DNA of 64,000 nt from Ignavibacteriales bacterium. Lineage in GTDB: Bacteria > Bacteroidota > Ignavibacteria > Ignavibacteriales > Ignavibacteriaceae. Of the stretch, positions 18,046 through 26,039 are shown piece after piece (the first letter of the stretch is position 1; every line of letters begins with the position of its first letter). Where the stretch lies: the NCBI GenBank assembly GCA_016714125.1, contig JADJNX010000023.1, positions 62,001 to 126,000 of the forward strand. The letters run 5' to 3'. The notes beneath the pieces are model-generated. The model was not told where the DNA came from, did not search any database, and was given only the letters and a program-made list of their open reading frames with translations. Made by a program: the position numbers and the translations under genes.

Positions 18046-19237
18046 TTAATTTTTTCTCCTTGCATTAACCATATCCTTAAAAAATCTTCGGGTTTGCCAC
18101 TTGTCTCGAGCAACTGACAAAAATTTTTGTAATATTCATAAAGTGATGTTTTTAGCTCGATTTTGTTCTTTTCAAGCATAAGCCGAGCATCCACCACCTC
18201 AAGAGAAGTTCCAAGTCCTGTGTCAAATCGCTTTTCATTAAGCCGCAGGTTTTCCTCCGCCAGTTCAAGTGACGTTGCCCCTCTTCTAAATCTTTCGGCT
18301 GAATTCTCAGAAGCACGATACTGTTTTTGAACCAGCAGATTAATCTTTGAAGAAGCATCCTGCTCGATGTAGCCAATCTCTTTTTCAAGCAGTTTACTGC
18401 TTTGTAAATTTGCTTTGTCCTGCAAACCATTAAAAAGATTAAGATTTAACGAAACACCAACTGCCCATCTGGGCTCAATAGCAGACAGATATTCAGGATA
18501 AAGTTCATATTTTCCAAAAGCTGCAATTGTCGGCAAAAACTTTGACCGGTCAACACTCACTTTTTCGGCAGCCATCTGCTTTTTTATTTCTATTAATTTC
18601 AGGAGTGGATGGTTCTCTTTTGCGAACCCTGTGTAAATTGTTTCCGATTCAAGAAGGGTGGTGGACACAAGGGAGTCTTCAATTATTATTTCACGGTGAG
18701 TCCCGCGATGTTGTTTGCTGCCAGGATTTTACCACCTGTGAACAAGGGTTGCACACCTGTTATTGTGGCTGTCCAATAATCCTGTTTTTTTAGCGTGGAT
18801 TTAAATTCAGGCAGAAGTGAATTCAACTGAGTTGCATAATTTCCGGCAAGAGATGATTTTTGGGCATCAGTCAATGGAGCCCCACCACCAATTAATCGAT
18901 AGATATTTGCAAATTCTGCTTGATTTTTCGACTGCAGCGTTATCATCGCATCCCTTATTGGATTTAGATCAATACTTATTGGTCCGTTAAGGTGAGTAAA
19001 TGAATAACCCAGGTTTATGTCGGGTAAAAAATTGCCAAATGCATCGTCTTTTCCTTTTTCACTTTTTTGGACTGCGGTTTCCATCTGTTTGATCCTGGGA
19101 TGACCTTTAAGGGCAGATGCAACAGCAAACTCAAGGTCGATCTTTTCACCCTGACTCTGAGAATGGATAGCCAATGTCCCCAAAACTAAAAACCCGGTTA
19201 TCCTTAAAACTTTTCCGATATTCATCTTCAATTCCAA
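18042..19237 (-). CDS. TolC-family outer membrane efflux protein, frameshifted and apparently missing a segment
   Basis: Outer-membrane channel of the efflux pump. Signal peptide MNIGKVLRITGFLVLGTLAI (ATG about 19225, or the start at 19237). First repeat: DLEFAVASALKGHPRIKQME to VQPLFTGGKILAANN. Then the frame stops at 18686 and continues in another frame as TTLLESETIYTGFAKENHPL through the second repeat (ALGVSLNLNLFNG-like strand, NEKRFDTGLGTSLEVVDARL). One added A near 18690 joins them, but the product is only 398 residues, against about 430-480 usually. The alpha-helical half of repeat 1 that normally follows TGGKI is missing. A deletion at the join seems likely. The candidate operator at 19252-19265 lies just upstream. 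Confidence 0.75.
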
Positions 19238-19251
19238 ATTTTAATTATATA

Positions 19252-19265
19252 TGATTCATTATTCA
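19252..19265. promoter_or_regulatory. Candidate TetR operator in front of tolC
   Basis: TGATTCATTATTCA: one mismatch from the sequence TGAATCATTATTCA in front of tetR, with arms TGATT/ATTCA around a 4-bp spacer. It sits 15 bp upstream of the tolC reading frame, where a bound repressor would block transcription. Inferred from repetition of the site; no binding evidence. Confidence 0.5.
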
Positions 19266-19306
19266 TTATAATGCATCGTTTTTTCTATTAATCCAATTCA
19301 GTATAA

Positions 19307-19365
19307 CGGAAGGTCAAGGACTCAGTAAATGTGTTTACTTACATTTGATGAGTCCCGACCTTCCG
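19307..19365. other. 59-nt interrupted hairpin between tetR and tolC
   Basis: Three nested complementary blocks: CGGAAGGTC (19307-19315) with GACCTTCCG (19357-19365), GGACTC (19318-19323) with GAGTCC (19350-19355), and AAATGT (19327-19332) with ACATTT (19341-19346), around an 8-nt loop. It lies 14 bp after the tetR stop and upstream of the tolC operator site. No T run follows on either strand, so it is not an obvious intrinsic terminator. It may be a palindromic repeat element, an mRNA end-protecting structure or a partial terminator. Confidence 0.7.
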
Positions 19366-19378
19366 GAATGGGAATTAC

Positions 19379-19963
19379 TTAATTAAGAATTCCTTTTTTA
19401 ATCACTGTTTTTACATTAATCCTTATTGCACTAAGCGGTACCAGCTTGGGTTCTTTCGCCCAAATATCCAGCAGAAGTTTAATGCCACCCAAAATGAAGA
19501 AGCGAAGCACTTTAACATTCAGATTAGGATTGATACTTTTGTTTTTTATCCCTTCAATAATAATCAACTCGGCTTTTGCCATGAAGTCGTGATAATACAT
19601 AACATCCACTTCGGCGTTACGCATCACATGATGTTGTTCGTTCACAAATACGGTTGCGAGATCGGGATTGTTGGAAAAAATATCGAAGAAAAGGTCGATC
19701 AAATAATCGAGTTTTTCTGTGACCCCAAGGTCCTCCCTCATTGCAAGAGACTCGATCTCAACATATAGTTTCTTCCAAAGATTCTCAAACACTTTAACGA
19801 GCAGATCCTCTTTGTTGACATAATACAAGTACAGGGTACCGATTGAAACATTTGCCAATTCAGCAATTTTCGACATTTTTGCACCATGATAACTATGCTG
19901 AGCAAATACTTTTATCGCAGCTTCAAGAATATCTTTTTCTTTAGTGCCTTCTTTAACTCTCAT
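19379..19963 (-). CDS. TetR/AcrR family transcriptional regulator
   Basis: 194 residues from ATG at 19963, chosen because GGAG stands 6 bp before it; a TTG 18 bp upstream lacks a site. The N-terminal helix-turn-helix is clear (KMSKIAELANVSIGTLYLYY, about residues 30-50), followed by the all-helical ligand-binding domain of about 140 residues. The first gene of the operon tetR-tolC-hlyD-permease-permease on the same strand, so it most likely represses the pump and itself. Two inverted-repeat sites precede it (19990-20003, 20063-20080) and one precedes tolC. The inducing compound is unknown. Confidence 0.9.
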   Translation of the reverse strand: MRVKEGTKEKDILEAAIKVFAQHSYHGAKMSKIAELANVSIGTLYLYYVNKEDLLVKVFENLWKKLYVEIESLAMREDLGVTEKLDYLIDLFFDIFSNNPDLATVFVNEQHHVMRNAEVDVMYYHDFMAKAELIIIEGIKNKSINPNLNVKVLRFFILGGIKLLLDIWAKEPKLVPLSAIRINVKTVIKKGILN

Positions 19964-19989
19964 TTCATCTCCAATAAACAAAAAATTTA

Positions 19990-20003
19990 TGAATCATTAT
20001 TCA
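19990..20003. promoter_or_regulatory. Candidate TetR operator in front of tetR, proximal
   Basis: TGAATCATTATTCA is an inverted repeat TGAAT-N4-ATTCA located 26 bp upstream of the tetR start codon. 13 of its 14 bases recur in front of tolC. Position and repetition fit autoregulation. Confidence 0.5.
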
Positions 20004-20062
20004 AATATAATCCATTTCTCCATTTCATACAATATCTTAGTGCGATAATTATCACTTTATAT

Positions 20063-20080
20063 TATGAATTGTGATTCATA
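20063..20080. promoter_or_regulatory. Candidate TetR operator in front of tetR, distal
   Basis: TATGAATTGTGATTCATA: perfect 7-bp arms around a 4-bp spacer, sharing the TGAAT-N4-ATTCA core with the two other sites. It lies about 100 bp upstream of tetR and close to the end of the neighbouring ATPase gene. Confidence 0.55.
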
Positions 20081-20116
20081 TAACATCTTTCATTTATAAT
20101 GAAACCCCATTACTAT

Positions 20117-21355
20117 TCAGTTAATACAAAAATGAGAAGAGATATAACGGATTCTCCTGCCAAACCCTGTTTCAATTCCATCGGACACAATAAATGAGTT
20201 TTCAACATCTTTGATTTGTGAAAAATCTTTCGACTTACCTCCGACCTCAAAAGTAAACTTCCCATCCACAAGAAAGTCAGCATGTTGTGAATAGGTTACT
20301 TCATGTAGTGGTTTGATTGCATTTAAGAAAAATGTCTCGCGCAAATTCCCTTGATCAATCGTCGAGAATCTCCCAATGGAATAGAGGAGATTTGTATTGT
20401 TAAAGTACATCTTTTCCGGTTTTGCCATTTGTCGAAAATTATCTTTGTCCCGATACAGCAGATTAATTATTCCTGCATTTTCCAGATAATTAAAATATGT
20501 TTTCAAAGTTCTTTCATCACCGATATCCAAAAGGTGCTTCAACTTGACAAGATCAGGTGTAAACGGAACCAATCCGCTCATTATCGCCAAAAGCTTAGTG
20601 ATCTTTCTTATGCTTACACCCGAAAGTTCGGGATATACCGCAAGCAGATCACTCTCCAGGGTAGTCTTGATATTTTGTTCCAGTGCTGCATGATATAGCA
20701 CCCTGTCCTCAAAATTTAAGAAAAACGGGTAATAACCATATTTTAAGTATTCATAAAACAATTGTAGAATTTTTTGTCCATGCTCTTCCACTTTTGTTTT
20801 CATTTCTAAAGCCAAAGTTTCATGATCCCGGATCAATTCATCCATAGTGATCTGAGGGAATCTGATTTGATATTTCAATCCTAAAAACTCCCTGAATGAA
20901 AGTCCGTACATCTTGTAAACAATCGCTCTTCTACTTAGATCGTGACTTCCTTTGGCAATCTCCAACAATGAACTACCGGATACAATTATCTTTAGATTCG
21001 GGAAAGTATCGTAAATACTTTTTAACTCCATTGACCAGTTGGGATATTTATGAATTTCATCAAAACAAATCAATTCACCCCCCATTAACGAAAACTCCTC
21101 AGCTATTCGGTACAATGAACGATCACCTATCAGAAAATGGTCGGCCTGGATGTAAATTGCCTTTTTTGTGGCTCTATCACCATTATATTTCAAGAGAATA
21201 TATTGAATTATTGCCGTTGTTTTCCCAACTCCTCTGTGACCGAGGATAATGGAAAAGCGGCTTGATAAATCGTGTTTCTCTACAAAATAACGGATAAACT
21301 CTCGATTGTAGATGTTCAACAATTGTGAACTTAGACTGAATAATTCTTCAATCAT
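20117..21355 (-). CDS. AAA_14/DUF4143 ATPase
   Basis: 412 residues. N-terminal P-loop ATPase with Walker A GHRGVGKT (39-46), Walker B ELICFDE (94-100), then NWSMELKSIYD and sensor IIVSGSS (123-129). C-terminal DUF4143 from about residue 205, with a winged-helix-like part (LKHLLDIGDERTLKTYFNYL) and a restriction-endonuclease-like end (DFLVDGKFTFEVGGK). These proteins are common accessory genes of unknown role, sometimes linked to mobile elements. Start ATG at 21355 follows AAGGA by 7 bp. Its whole upstream region is a phased array of 32-bp repeats (21365-21556), unique in this window, which suggests tight or self-regulated expression. It stands alone between the efflux operon and aguA. Confidence 0.85.
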   Translation of the reverse strand: MIEELFSLSSQLLNIYNREFIRYFVEKHDLSSRFSIILGHRGVGKTTAIIQYILLKYNGDRATKKAIYIQADHFLIGDRSLYRIAEEFSLMGGELICFDEIHKYPNWSMELKSIYDTFPNLKIIVSGSSLLEIAKGSHDLSRRAIVYKMYGLSFREFLGLKYQIRFPQITMDELIRDHETLALEMKTKVEEHGQKILQLFYEYLKYGYYPFFLNFEDRVLYHAALEQNIKTTLESDLLAVYPELSGVSIRKITKLLAIMSGLVPFTPDLVKLKHLLDIGDERTLKTYFNYLENAGIINLLYRDKDNFRQMAKPEKMYFNNTNLLYSIGRFSTIDQGNLRETFFLNAIKPLHEVTYSQHADFLVDGKFTFEVGGKSKDFSQIKDVENSFIVSDGIETGFGRRIRYISSHFCIN

Positions 21356-21364
21356 AAAAAATCC

Positions 21365-21556
21365 TTAGTAATGCAATACTAATATAACACTTAATCTTAG
21401 GATTACAATACTAATTTTCTGTAAAATATTAGGAATGTATTACTATTTTTCTGTCTATAATTAGGAATGCAATACTAATTTTATGTGAAAAATTAGGAAT
21501 GTATTACTAATTCCCAATGTAAAATCAGGAATACGCTACTATTTATGGAAAAGATT
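21365..21556. repeat. Six-unit tandem array with exact 32-bp period upstream of the ATPase
   Basis: Units begin at 21365, 21397, 21429, 21461, 21493 and 21525, each exactly 32 bp. Shared core TTAGGAATGYAWTACTAA at the start of each unit, then a less conserved AT-rich half (TTTTCTGTAAAATA, TTTATGTGAAAAA). The unit next to the gene reads TTAGTAATGCAATACTAA, a 6-bp inverted repeat TTAGTA/TACTAA. The farthest unit is degenerate (TCAGGAATACGCTACTA). Thirty-two bp is close to three helical turns, so all sites face the same side of the DNA. The array ends 9 bp before the ATG of the ATPase and covers its promoter and ribosome site. Confidence 0.9.
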
Positions 21557-21577
21557 GGGTAGATTTAGAGGATGGGA

Positions 21578-21617
21578 CCGGTGTTGAACCAGATATCAAA
21601 TCCAATAACAACACCGG
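21578..21617. other. Inverted repeat CCGGTGTTG/CAACACCGG downstream of aguA
   Basis: Perfect 9-bp arms at 21578-21586 and 21609-21617 with a 22-base loop, 13 bp after the aguA stop. No T run follows, so it is a weak terminator candidate at best. It separates aguA from the repeat array. Confidence 0.45.
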
Positions 21618-21630
21618 GTATCAGGAAATA

Positions 21631-22695
21631 TTAGAAACTCAGATTTTTCCCAAATGGAATTTCGTGAGTAAGACAATGAAGGGTTCCAAGCCCCCAAACG
21701 AGGTCAACCGCACCAATTCCAACAACTTTGCGTTTAGGGAAAAGTTCAGCCAGTATCCCAAGGGCAATTCTGTCGTTTGGATCGTTGAATGTTGGAACAA
21801 GAACAGTACCGTTTGCAATATAAAAATTGGCGTAGCTTGCGGGTAATCTCATACCATCAAATACCACCGGCCCCGGCATCGGTAGAGTGACAATTTCAAG
21901 TTTTGAACCGTCTTCAAGATTTGCCGATGAAAGCCTCTCGATATTCTCTTTCAATAACTTGTAGTTTTCATCTTTTTTATTGTTTTCATCACAAATAACA
22001 ACAGTGGTTGGATTAACAAAACGACAGAGATCATCAACATGACCATGAGTATCATCCCCCGCGATACCTTTGTTTAACCAAATAACATTTGTCACTCCCA
22101 GAAATTCTCTGAAAGTAAATTCATAATCATATTTGGTGAAACCGGGGTTTCTCGTCTGAACAACGGGATCAAGCAGACACTCTTCTGTGGTTATCAAGGT
22201 TCCCTTGCCATTGATATCTATAGCGCCCCCCTCGAGAACAACTTTTGTATCGTTGTAAACAGGTATTCCAAAAGGGATATTTAGACTGTCAAGCAAGACT
22301 CTGGAAGATTTGGCATCTTTTTTATAATTATCGTATTTAGCCCAGGCATTAAAACCAAAATCCCAACCAAAAACTTCGTTTTTTGCTTTTACAAAAGCCG
22401 GCATCGAATCTCGCATCCAGCCACGATTGGTAGCTGATTTAACAAATATCAGATTTTCTTCAGGGACCTCAGCCATTTTTAGCTTTAATTTGATTCCTTC
22501 GAGTCTCGTGTCGGTATCATAAATAATTACCACCTTCTCATAAGGCACAAGTTTTTTCACAATTTCAGTATAAACCCAGGGGATGGGTTCAAACTTGTCG
22601 GGCCAGTCTTCTTTGTTGTGCGGCCAGCCGATAATTGTTGCGGAGTGTTTTTCAAACTCCGCAGGCATCATATAAGCAGGTTTCTTTTGTGTCAT
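21631..22695 (-). CDS. aguA: Agmatine deiminase
   Basis: Hydrolyses agmatine to N-carbamoylputrescine and ammonia (peptidyl-arginine-deiminase fold, cytoplasm). 354 residues, the usual length. Substrate and catalytic motifs: TIIGWPHNKEDWPD, NRGWMRDSMPAF, VLEGGAIDINGKGTL, DDTHGHVDDLCRF and the nucleophile Cys341 in GTLHCLTHEIPFGK. Starts 22 bp after aguB on the same strand, forming a two-gene putrescine pathway. The arginine decarboxylase that would supply agmatine is not in the window. The product route ends in putrescine, possibly used by the deoxyhypusine synthase-like enzyme at 13.6 kb. Confidence 0.95.
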   Translation of the reverse strand: MTQKKPAYMMPAEFEKHSATIIGWPHNKEDWPDKFEPIPWVYTEIVKKLVPYEKVVIIYDTDTRLEGIKLKLKMAEVPEENLIFVKSATNRGWMRDSMPAFVKAKNEVFGWDFGFNAWAKYDNYKKDAKSSRVLLDSLNIPFGIPVYNDTKVVLEGGAIDINGKGTLITTEECLLDPVVQTRNPGFTKYDYEFTFREFLGVTNVIWLNKGIAGDDTHGHVDDLCRFVNPTTVVICDENNKKDENYKLLKENIERLSSANLEDGSKLEIVTLPMPGPVVFDGMRLPASYANFYIANGTVLVPTFNDPNDRIALGILAELFPKRKVVGIGAVDLVWGLGTLHCLTHEIPFGKNLSF

Positions 22696-22717
22696 AAAGA
22701 TTATACCTTTGTTAAAA

Positions 22718-23608
22718 TCAGTTTTCGAGGAAACTTTTGGTTATATCACCGTAAGCATCAATTCTTCTGTCCCTGAAAAAGGGCCAGTTGCGTCGGATAT
22801 ATTCTATTCGCTCCAGATCAATCTCTGCAACAATCACCGCTTCACGGTCGGAGGGTGCCTCGGCGATAATAACTCCCTGTGGATCTGCGAGGAATGAAGA
22901 ACCCCAAAATTTTATTCCCGGCTGTTCTTTAACGGGTTGCTCAAAACCAACCCTGTTCACGGCTGCCACATAAACACCATTTGCAACAGCATGACCTCTT
23001 TGAACGGTCATCCAGGCGTCTCTTTGTTGTTTGCCGTGTTCGTCTATTTCATAAGGATGCCATCCAATTGCTGTTGGATAAAACAGTATCGCTGAACCAA
23101 GCATTGAAGTGATTCTGGCTCCCTCAGGGAACCATTGATCCCAACAAATTAACGTACCGATCTTGCCATATTTGGTGTTAAAAGCCTTAAATCCCAAATC
23201 ACCCGGAGTGAAATAAAATTTCTCGTAGTATGCAGGGTCGTCAGGGATGTGCATTTTTCTGTAAATCCCCTGAATCTCACCATCATCGTCGATGAACGCA
23301 AGACTGTTATGATAAATTCCCAACGATCTTTTTTCAAATACAGGGACAACTATGTAAGTTCCGGTCTCTTTGGCAATTTTTGTAAAAACATCAGTTGAGA
23401 TGCCGGGAATAGTCTCTGCAAGATCATACAGTTCAATATCTTCCTTTTGACAAAAATATTGGGAACGATATATCTCAGGGAGACAAATAACATTTGCACC
23501 CTTTTGTGCAGCTTCACGAACTGCCTCAACAGCATTTTTTACATTTGCCTCGAGGTTCTCACCAATCTGAAGCTGAAGTAATCCGACATTAAACTTGCTT
23601 TTGTTCAA
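22718..23608 (-). CDS. aguB: N-carbamoylputrescine amidase
   Basis: Nitrilase-superfamily enzyme releasing putrescine, CO2 and ammonia from N-carbamoylputrescine. With TTG at 23608, preceded by GAGGAG 6 bp upstream, the protein has 296 residues. The triad is visible: Glu45 in CLPEIYRSQYFCQ, Lys118 in YRKMHIPDD, Cys155 in LICWDQWFPE. PAYYEKFYFTPGD and GWHPYEIDEHG match plant and bacterial AguB. First gene of the aguB-aguA pair. An in-frame TTG at 23626 exists but has no ribosome site. Confidence 0.93.
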   Translation of the reverse strand: MNKSKFNVGLLQLQIGENLEANVKNAVEAVREAAQKGANVICLPEIYRSQYFCQKEDIELYDLAETIPGISTDVFTKIAKETGTYIVVPVFEKRSLGIYHNSLAFIDDDGEIQGIYRKMHIPDDPAYYEKFYFTPGDLGFKAFNTKYGKIGTLICWDQWFPEGARITSMLGSAILFYPTAIGWHPYEIDEHGKQQRDAWMTVQRGHAVANGVYVAAVNRVGFEQPVKEQPGIKFWGSSFLADPQGVIIAEAPSDREAVIVAEIDLERIEYIRRNWPFFRDRRIDAYGDITKSFLEN

Positions 23609-23673
23609 TTTCTTCTCCTCATACAAAATTCAAAATAGTTCTGATTTGGTTAATCTTACACATCTCAACCACA

Positions 23674-24576
23674 TTAATAAACTTTATCGCCGATTAATTT
23701 ACCTGTCAAATCATATTCTTTAGATGATTTAAGGACACCTTTTTCATAAATATCCACCGACCATAATTCGCCCGACTCAAAATATATTTTCGCTTCTCCA
23801 TCAAGACGATTGTTTACCCATATCTGTTCTGTCCAGATTTTTCCTGATTCATACCAGGTCTTTGAAGGCCCAACTTTCAAACTGTTTTTATAACTTATCT
23901 CGCTGCTTAAATTCCCATTTTCAAACCAGGTTTTATGTATTCCCTCAGCTTTGCTGCCAATGTAGTCTTTAAGAGCTTTTGGTTTTCCTGAGGGATAATA
24001 CTCTTTAACAATTCCATGAATTTTGCTCGAGGTATAGGGATATTCCCCCAGAAGTTCACCCGATTCATAATACCATTTTGTGACCCCCTCCTGCACACCA
24101 TTCACATAAATAAGTTCACCTTTTAGAGTACCAGATTCAAAATATTCATACGAAATACCTTCGATTTTCCCCGAAATAAAGAAGGATTTACTTTTCATTT
24201 TGCCATTTTCGTGATAAGAGGCATAGTCGCCTGAGAAAACCCCATTAAGATAACTCCCCTCTTCTCTGAGTTTGCCGCCTGTATGAAATGTCTTAAACTT
24301 TCCGTTAAGTTTATCATTGGTAAAAATAAAATGTTCTTTGAGAATCCCGGAGGAATCGTAGTTCATCGACTCACCTTCTTTGACTCCCGATTTATAATTT
24401 GTTTGAGCGGCAAGAATTCCGGTGGGATAATATTGCCTTACCACACCATCAAGTTTGTTGTTTATATAATGTTTTACTTCCTTAAGAATGCCAGAAGGAT
24501 ATCTCTCAATTTTTTCGCCGTTTTGCGGTAGAACGATAAAATTAATTGCCAGTAGAATCAAAATCAATGTTTTCAT
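23674..24576 (-). CDS. Exported MORN-type (YwqK-like) repeat protein
   Basis: 300 residues from ATG at 24576, directly after the TGA of the upstream paralogue. Signal peptide MKTLILILLAINFIVLPQNG, then about eleven MORN-variant repeats of roughly 23 residues with pattern YYESGKLxxExxYxNGxxEG (for example KWYYESGELLGEYPY, TWYESGKIWTEQIWVNNRLD), ending GKLIGDKVY. Such repeats fold as a flat beta-sheet. Databases often name the family YwqK antitoxin, but no toxin is present. The leader suggests a periplasmic or surface location. Function unknown. It forms a pair with the next gene. Confidence 0.8.
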   Translation of the reverse strand: MKTLILILLAINFIVLPQNGEKIERYPSGILKEVKHYINNKLDGVVRQYYPTGILAAQTNYKSGVKEGESMNYDSSGILKEHFIFTNDKLNGKFKTFHTGGKLREEGSYLNGVFSGDYASYHENGKMKSKSFFISGKIEGISYEYFESGTLKGELIYVNGVQEGVTKWYYESGELLGEYPYTSSKIHGIVKEYYPSGKPKALKDYIGSKAEGIHKTWFENGNLSSEISYKNSLKVGPSKTWYESGKIWTEQIWVNNRLDGEAKIYFESGELWSVDIYEKGVLKSSKEYDLTGKLIGDKVY

Positions 24577-24577
24577 A

Positions 24578-25891
24578 TCAATATCCAAATGTGTAAATCA
24601 AATTGCCCGAAGAATCATATTCTCTTGCTGTCTTAAGTACTCCGCCTTCATAAAATTCTTCTTTTTTTACCATTTTTGCATCATAAAATTCTTTAAGACT
24701 GCCTTCAAGTTTTCCATTTTTGTAAAAAGCTTCTCGCCATAACATCCCATCTTCAAGAAAAAGCTCCTGTTTCCCACTCAGATTTCCTTCGTAGTAATTT
24801 TCGATCACCCGTGTAAGTCCATTTTTGTGAAACCCGCGATACTCACCATTCAGAAGGTCATCTTTATAAGTTGCTCTGAACTTCAGGGAACCATCTTCCT
24901 CATAAACAAGCATAATACCGTTTTTTTGTCCACCATCATAAACTGCATTTGACATGAGTAATCCTGTTGGGTACCAGGTTTTTACGGAGCCATAAGCTTT
25001 GCCGTTGAGCAACTCAAGTTCCTCCTGAAGCACCCCGTTCTCATGATATCGATATACCCAACCAATAAGAACATCTTTATTATATGTCATTTCCTGTCGA
25101 AGGAAACCACTCTCGTAGAAAGAACTAAACTTCCCCTCTTTAAATCCGTTTTTTACCGGTACTTCTTCCCATAATACTCCATTACCATAAAATTTCCTGT
25201 CAACTCGTTCTTCCTCGGTAAATTTCCCATCCTTATCATACCGGATTCTCGTCACTAGCAGGTCTGCCTCGTAAAGTTCACGAACACGAACTTTTCCAAG
25301 TATATCATAATAATAGGCGTAACCGTGTTTTTTGCCATATCTGTAGTCAGCAACTGCGGAGATATTTCCCGATTCATAAAAAACTGTGGTTTTGCCATGT
25401 TGAAGACCATTTTCGAAGGGTCTTTCCACTTCCTTTTTCCCATTTTCATAATAGATTGTTGCCAGCCCCTGAAGCAACCCATTTGAATAATACCAGTCAC
25501 CCTGAACTTTTCCCGATTTATAATAAGTGTGAACAAGTCCTTCAACTTTGTCATCTTTGTAGTTTTCTCGTGCCCAAAGTTCTCCTGTTTCATAATACCA
25601 AAGACCTTCCCCCTCCCTTTTCCCGTATTTATAATTCCAGGTGCGGTTGAGGGTTCCATTTTCAAAAAACCAGTTGGAAATTCCGTGTTCAATACCGGTT
25701 ACAAATGTCCATTCCTTCCAGAGTACACCGGTTGGGTAAAATTCTTTAAAATAGCCATCAAGTTGTCCGTTGAGATATTCCCCTTCAGTTTGAACTTTCC
25801 CGTTTGGGAAATTAGTCGTTTTTATCTCTTTCACCGGCTGGGCGAGGAGATTAAAGCTTAATAAAAGGAGAATAAGAAGAGATTTTTTCAT
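24578..25891 (-). CDS. Exported MORN-type (YwqK-like) repeat protein, longer paralogue
   Basis: 437 residues: signal peptide MKKSLLILLLLSFNLLAQ and about 17 YwqK/MORN-variant repeats of about 23 residues (GEGLWYYETGELWARENY, GLATIYYENGKKEVE, GLTRVIENYYEGNLSGKQ). One irregular stretch in the middle (DKDGKFTEEERVDRKFYGNG) separates two repeat blocks. The C-terminus TAREYDSSGNLIYTFGY resembles that of its neighbour (SSKEYDLTGKLIGDKVY), so the two arose by duplication. Genes are translationally coupled. A substrate or partner is not known. Confidence 0.8.
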   Translation of the reverse strand: MKKSLLILLLLSFNLLAQPVKEIKTTNFPNGKVQTEGEYLNGQLDGYFKEFYPTGVLWKEWTFVTGIEHGISNWFFENGTLNRTWNYKYGKREGEGLWYYETGELWARENYKDDKVEGLVHTYYKSGKVQGDWYYSNGLLQGLATIYYENGKKEVERPFENGLQHGKTTVFYESGNISAVADYRYGKKHGYAYYYDILGKVRVRELYEADLLVTRIRYDKDGKFTEEERVDRKFYGNGVLWEEVPVKNGFKEGKFSSFYESGFLRQEMTYNKDVLIGWVYRYHENGVLQEELELLNGKAYGSVKTWYPTGLLMSNAVYDGGQKNGIMLVYEEDGSLKFRATYKDDLLNGEYRGFHKNGLTRVIENYYEGNLSGKQELFLEDGMLWREAFYKNGKLEGSLKEFYDAKMVKKEEFYEGGVLKTAREYDSSGNLIYTFGY

Positions 25892-25954
25892 CGATCAGTA
25901 ATTTGTTGCATTAGCTTCGCAAATTAGTAAATCATCAAGAGAATAAATATTCAT

Positions 25955-25985
25955 AAAAAAGCCCCGCCATTTCTGACGGGGTTTT
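25955..25985 (-). terminator. Rho-independent terminator after the delta-60 repeat protein gene
   Basis: Minus strand: CCCCGTCAGAAATGGCGGGG followed by C and T6. Five G-C pairs in the stem, about 55 bp after the stop at 26040. Confidence 0.8.
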
Positions 25986-26039
25986 GAATACATCAATTAA
26001 GTTTGATCACTGCAATTTTACACATCAAAGTGTAAGAGT

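Noticed and set aside
21365..21556. CRISPR array
   Set aside because: The 32-bp units follow each other without unique spacers and no cas genes are present.
23674..25891. Toxin-antitoxin system, as the YwqK family name suggests
   Set aside because: No toxin-like gene is nearby, both proteins have export leaders and consist only of repeats.
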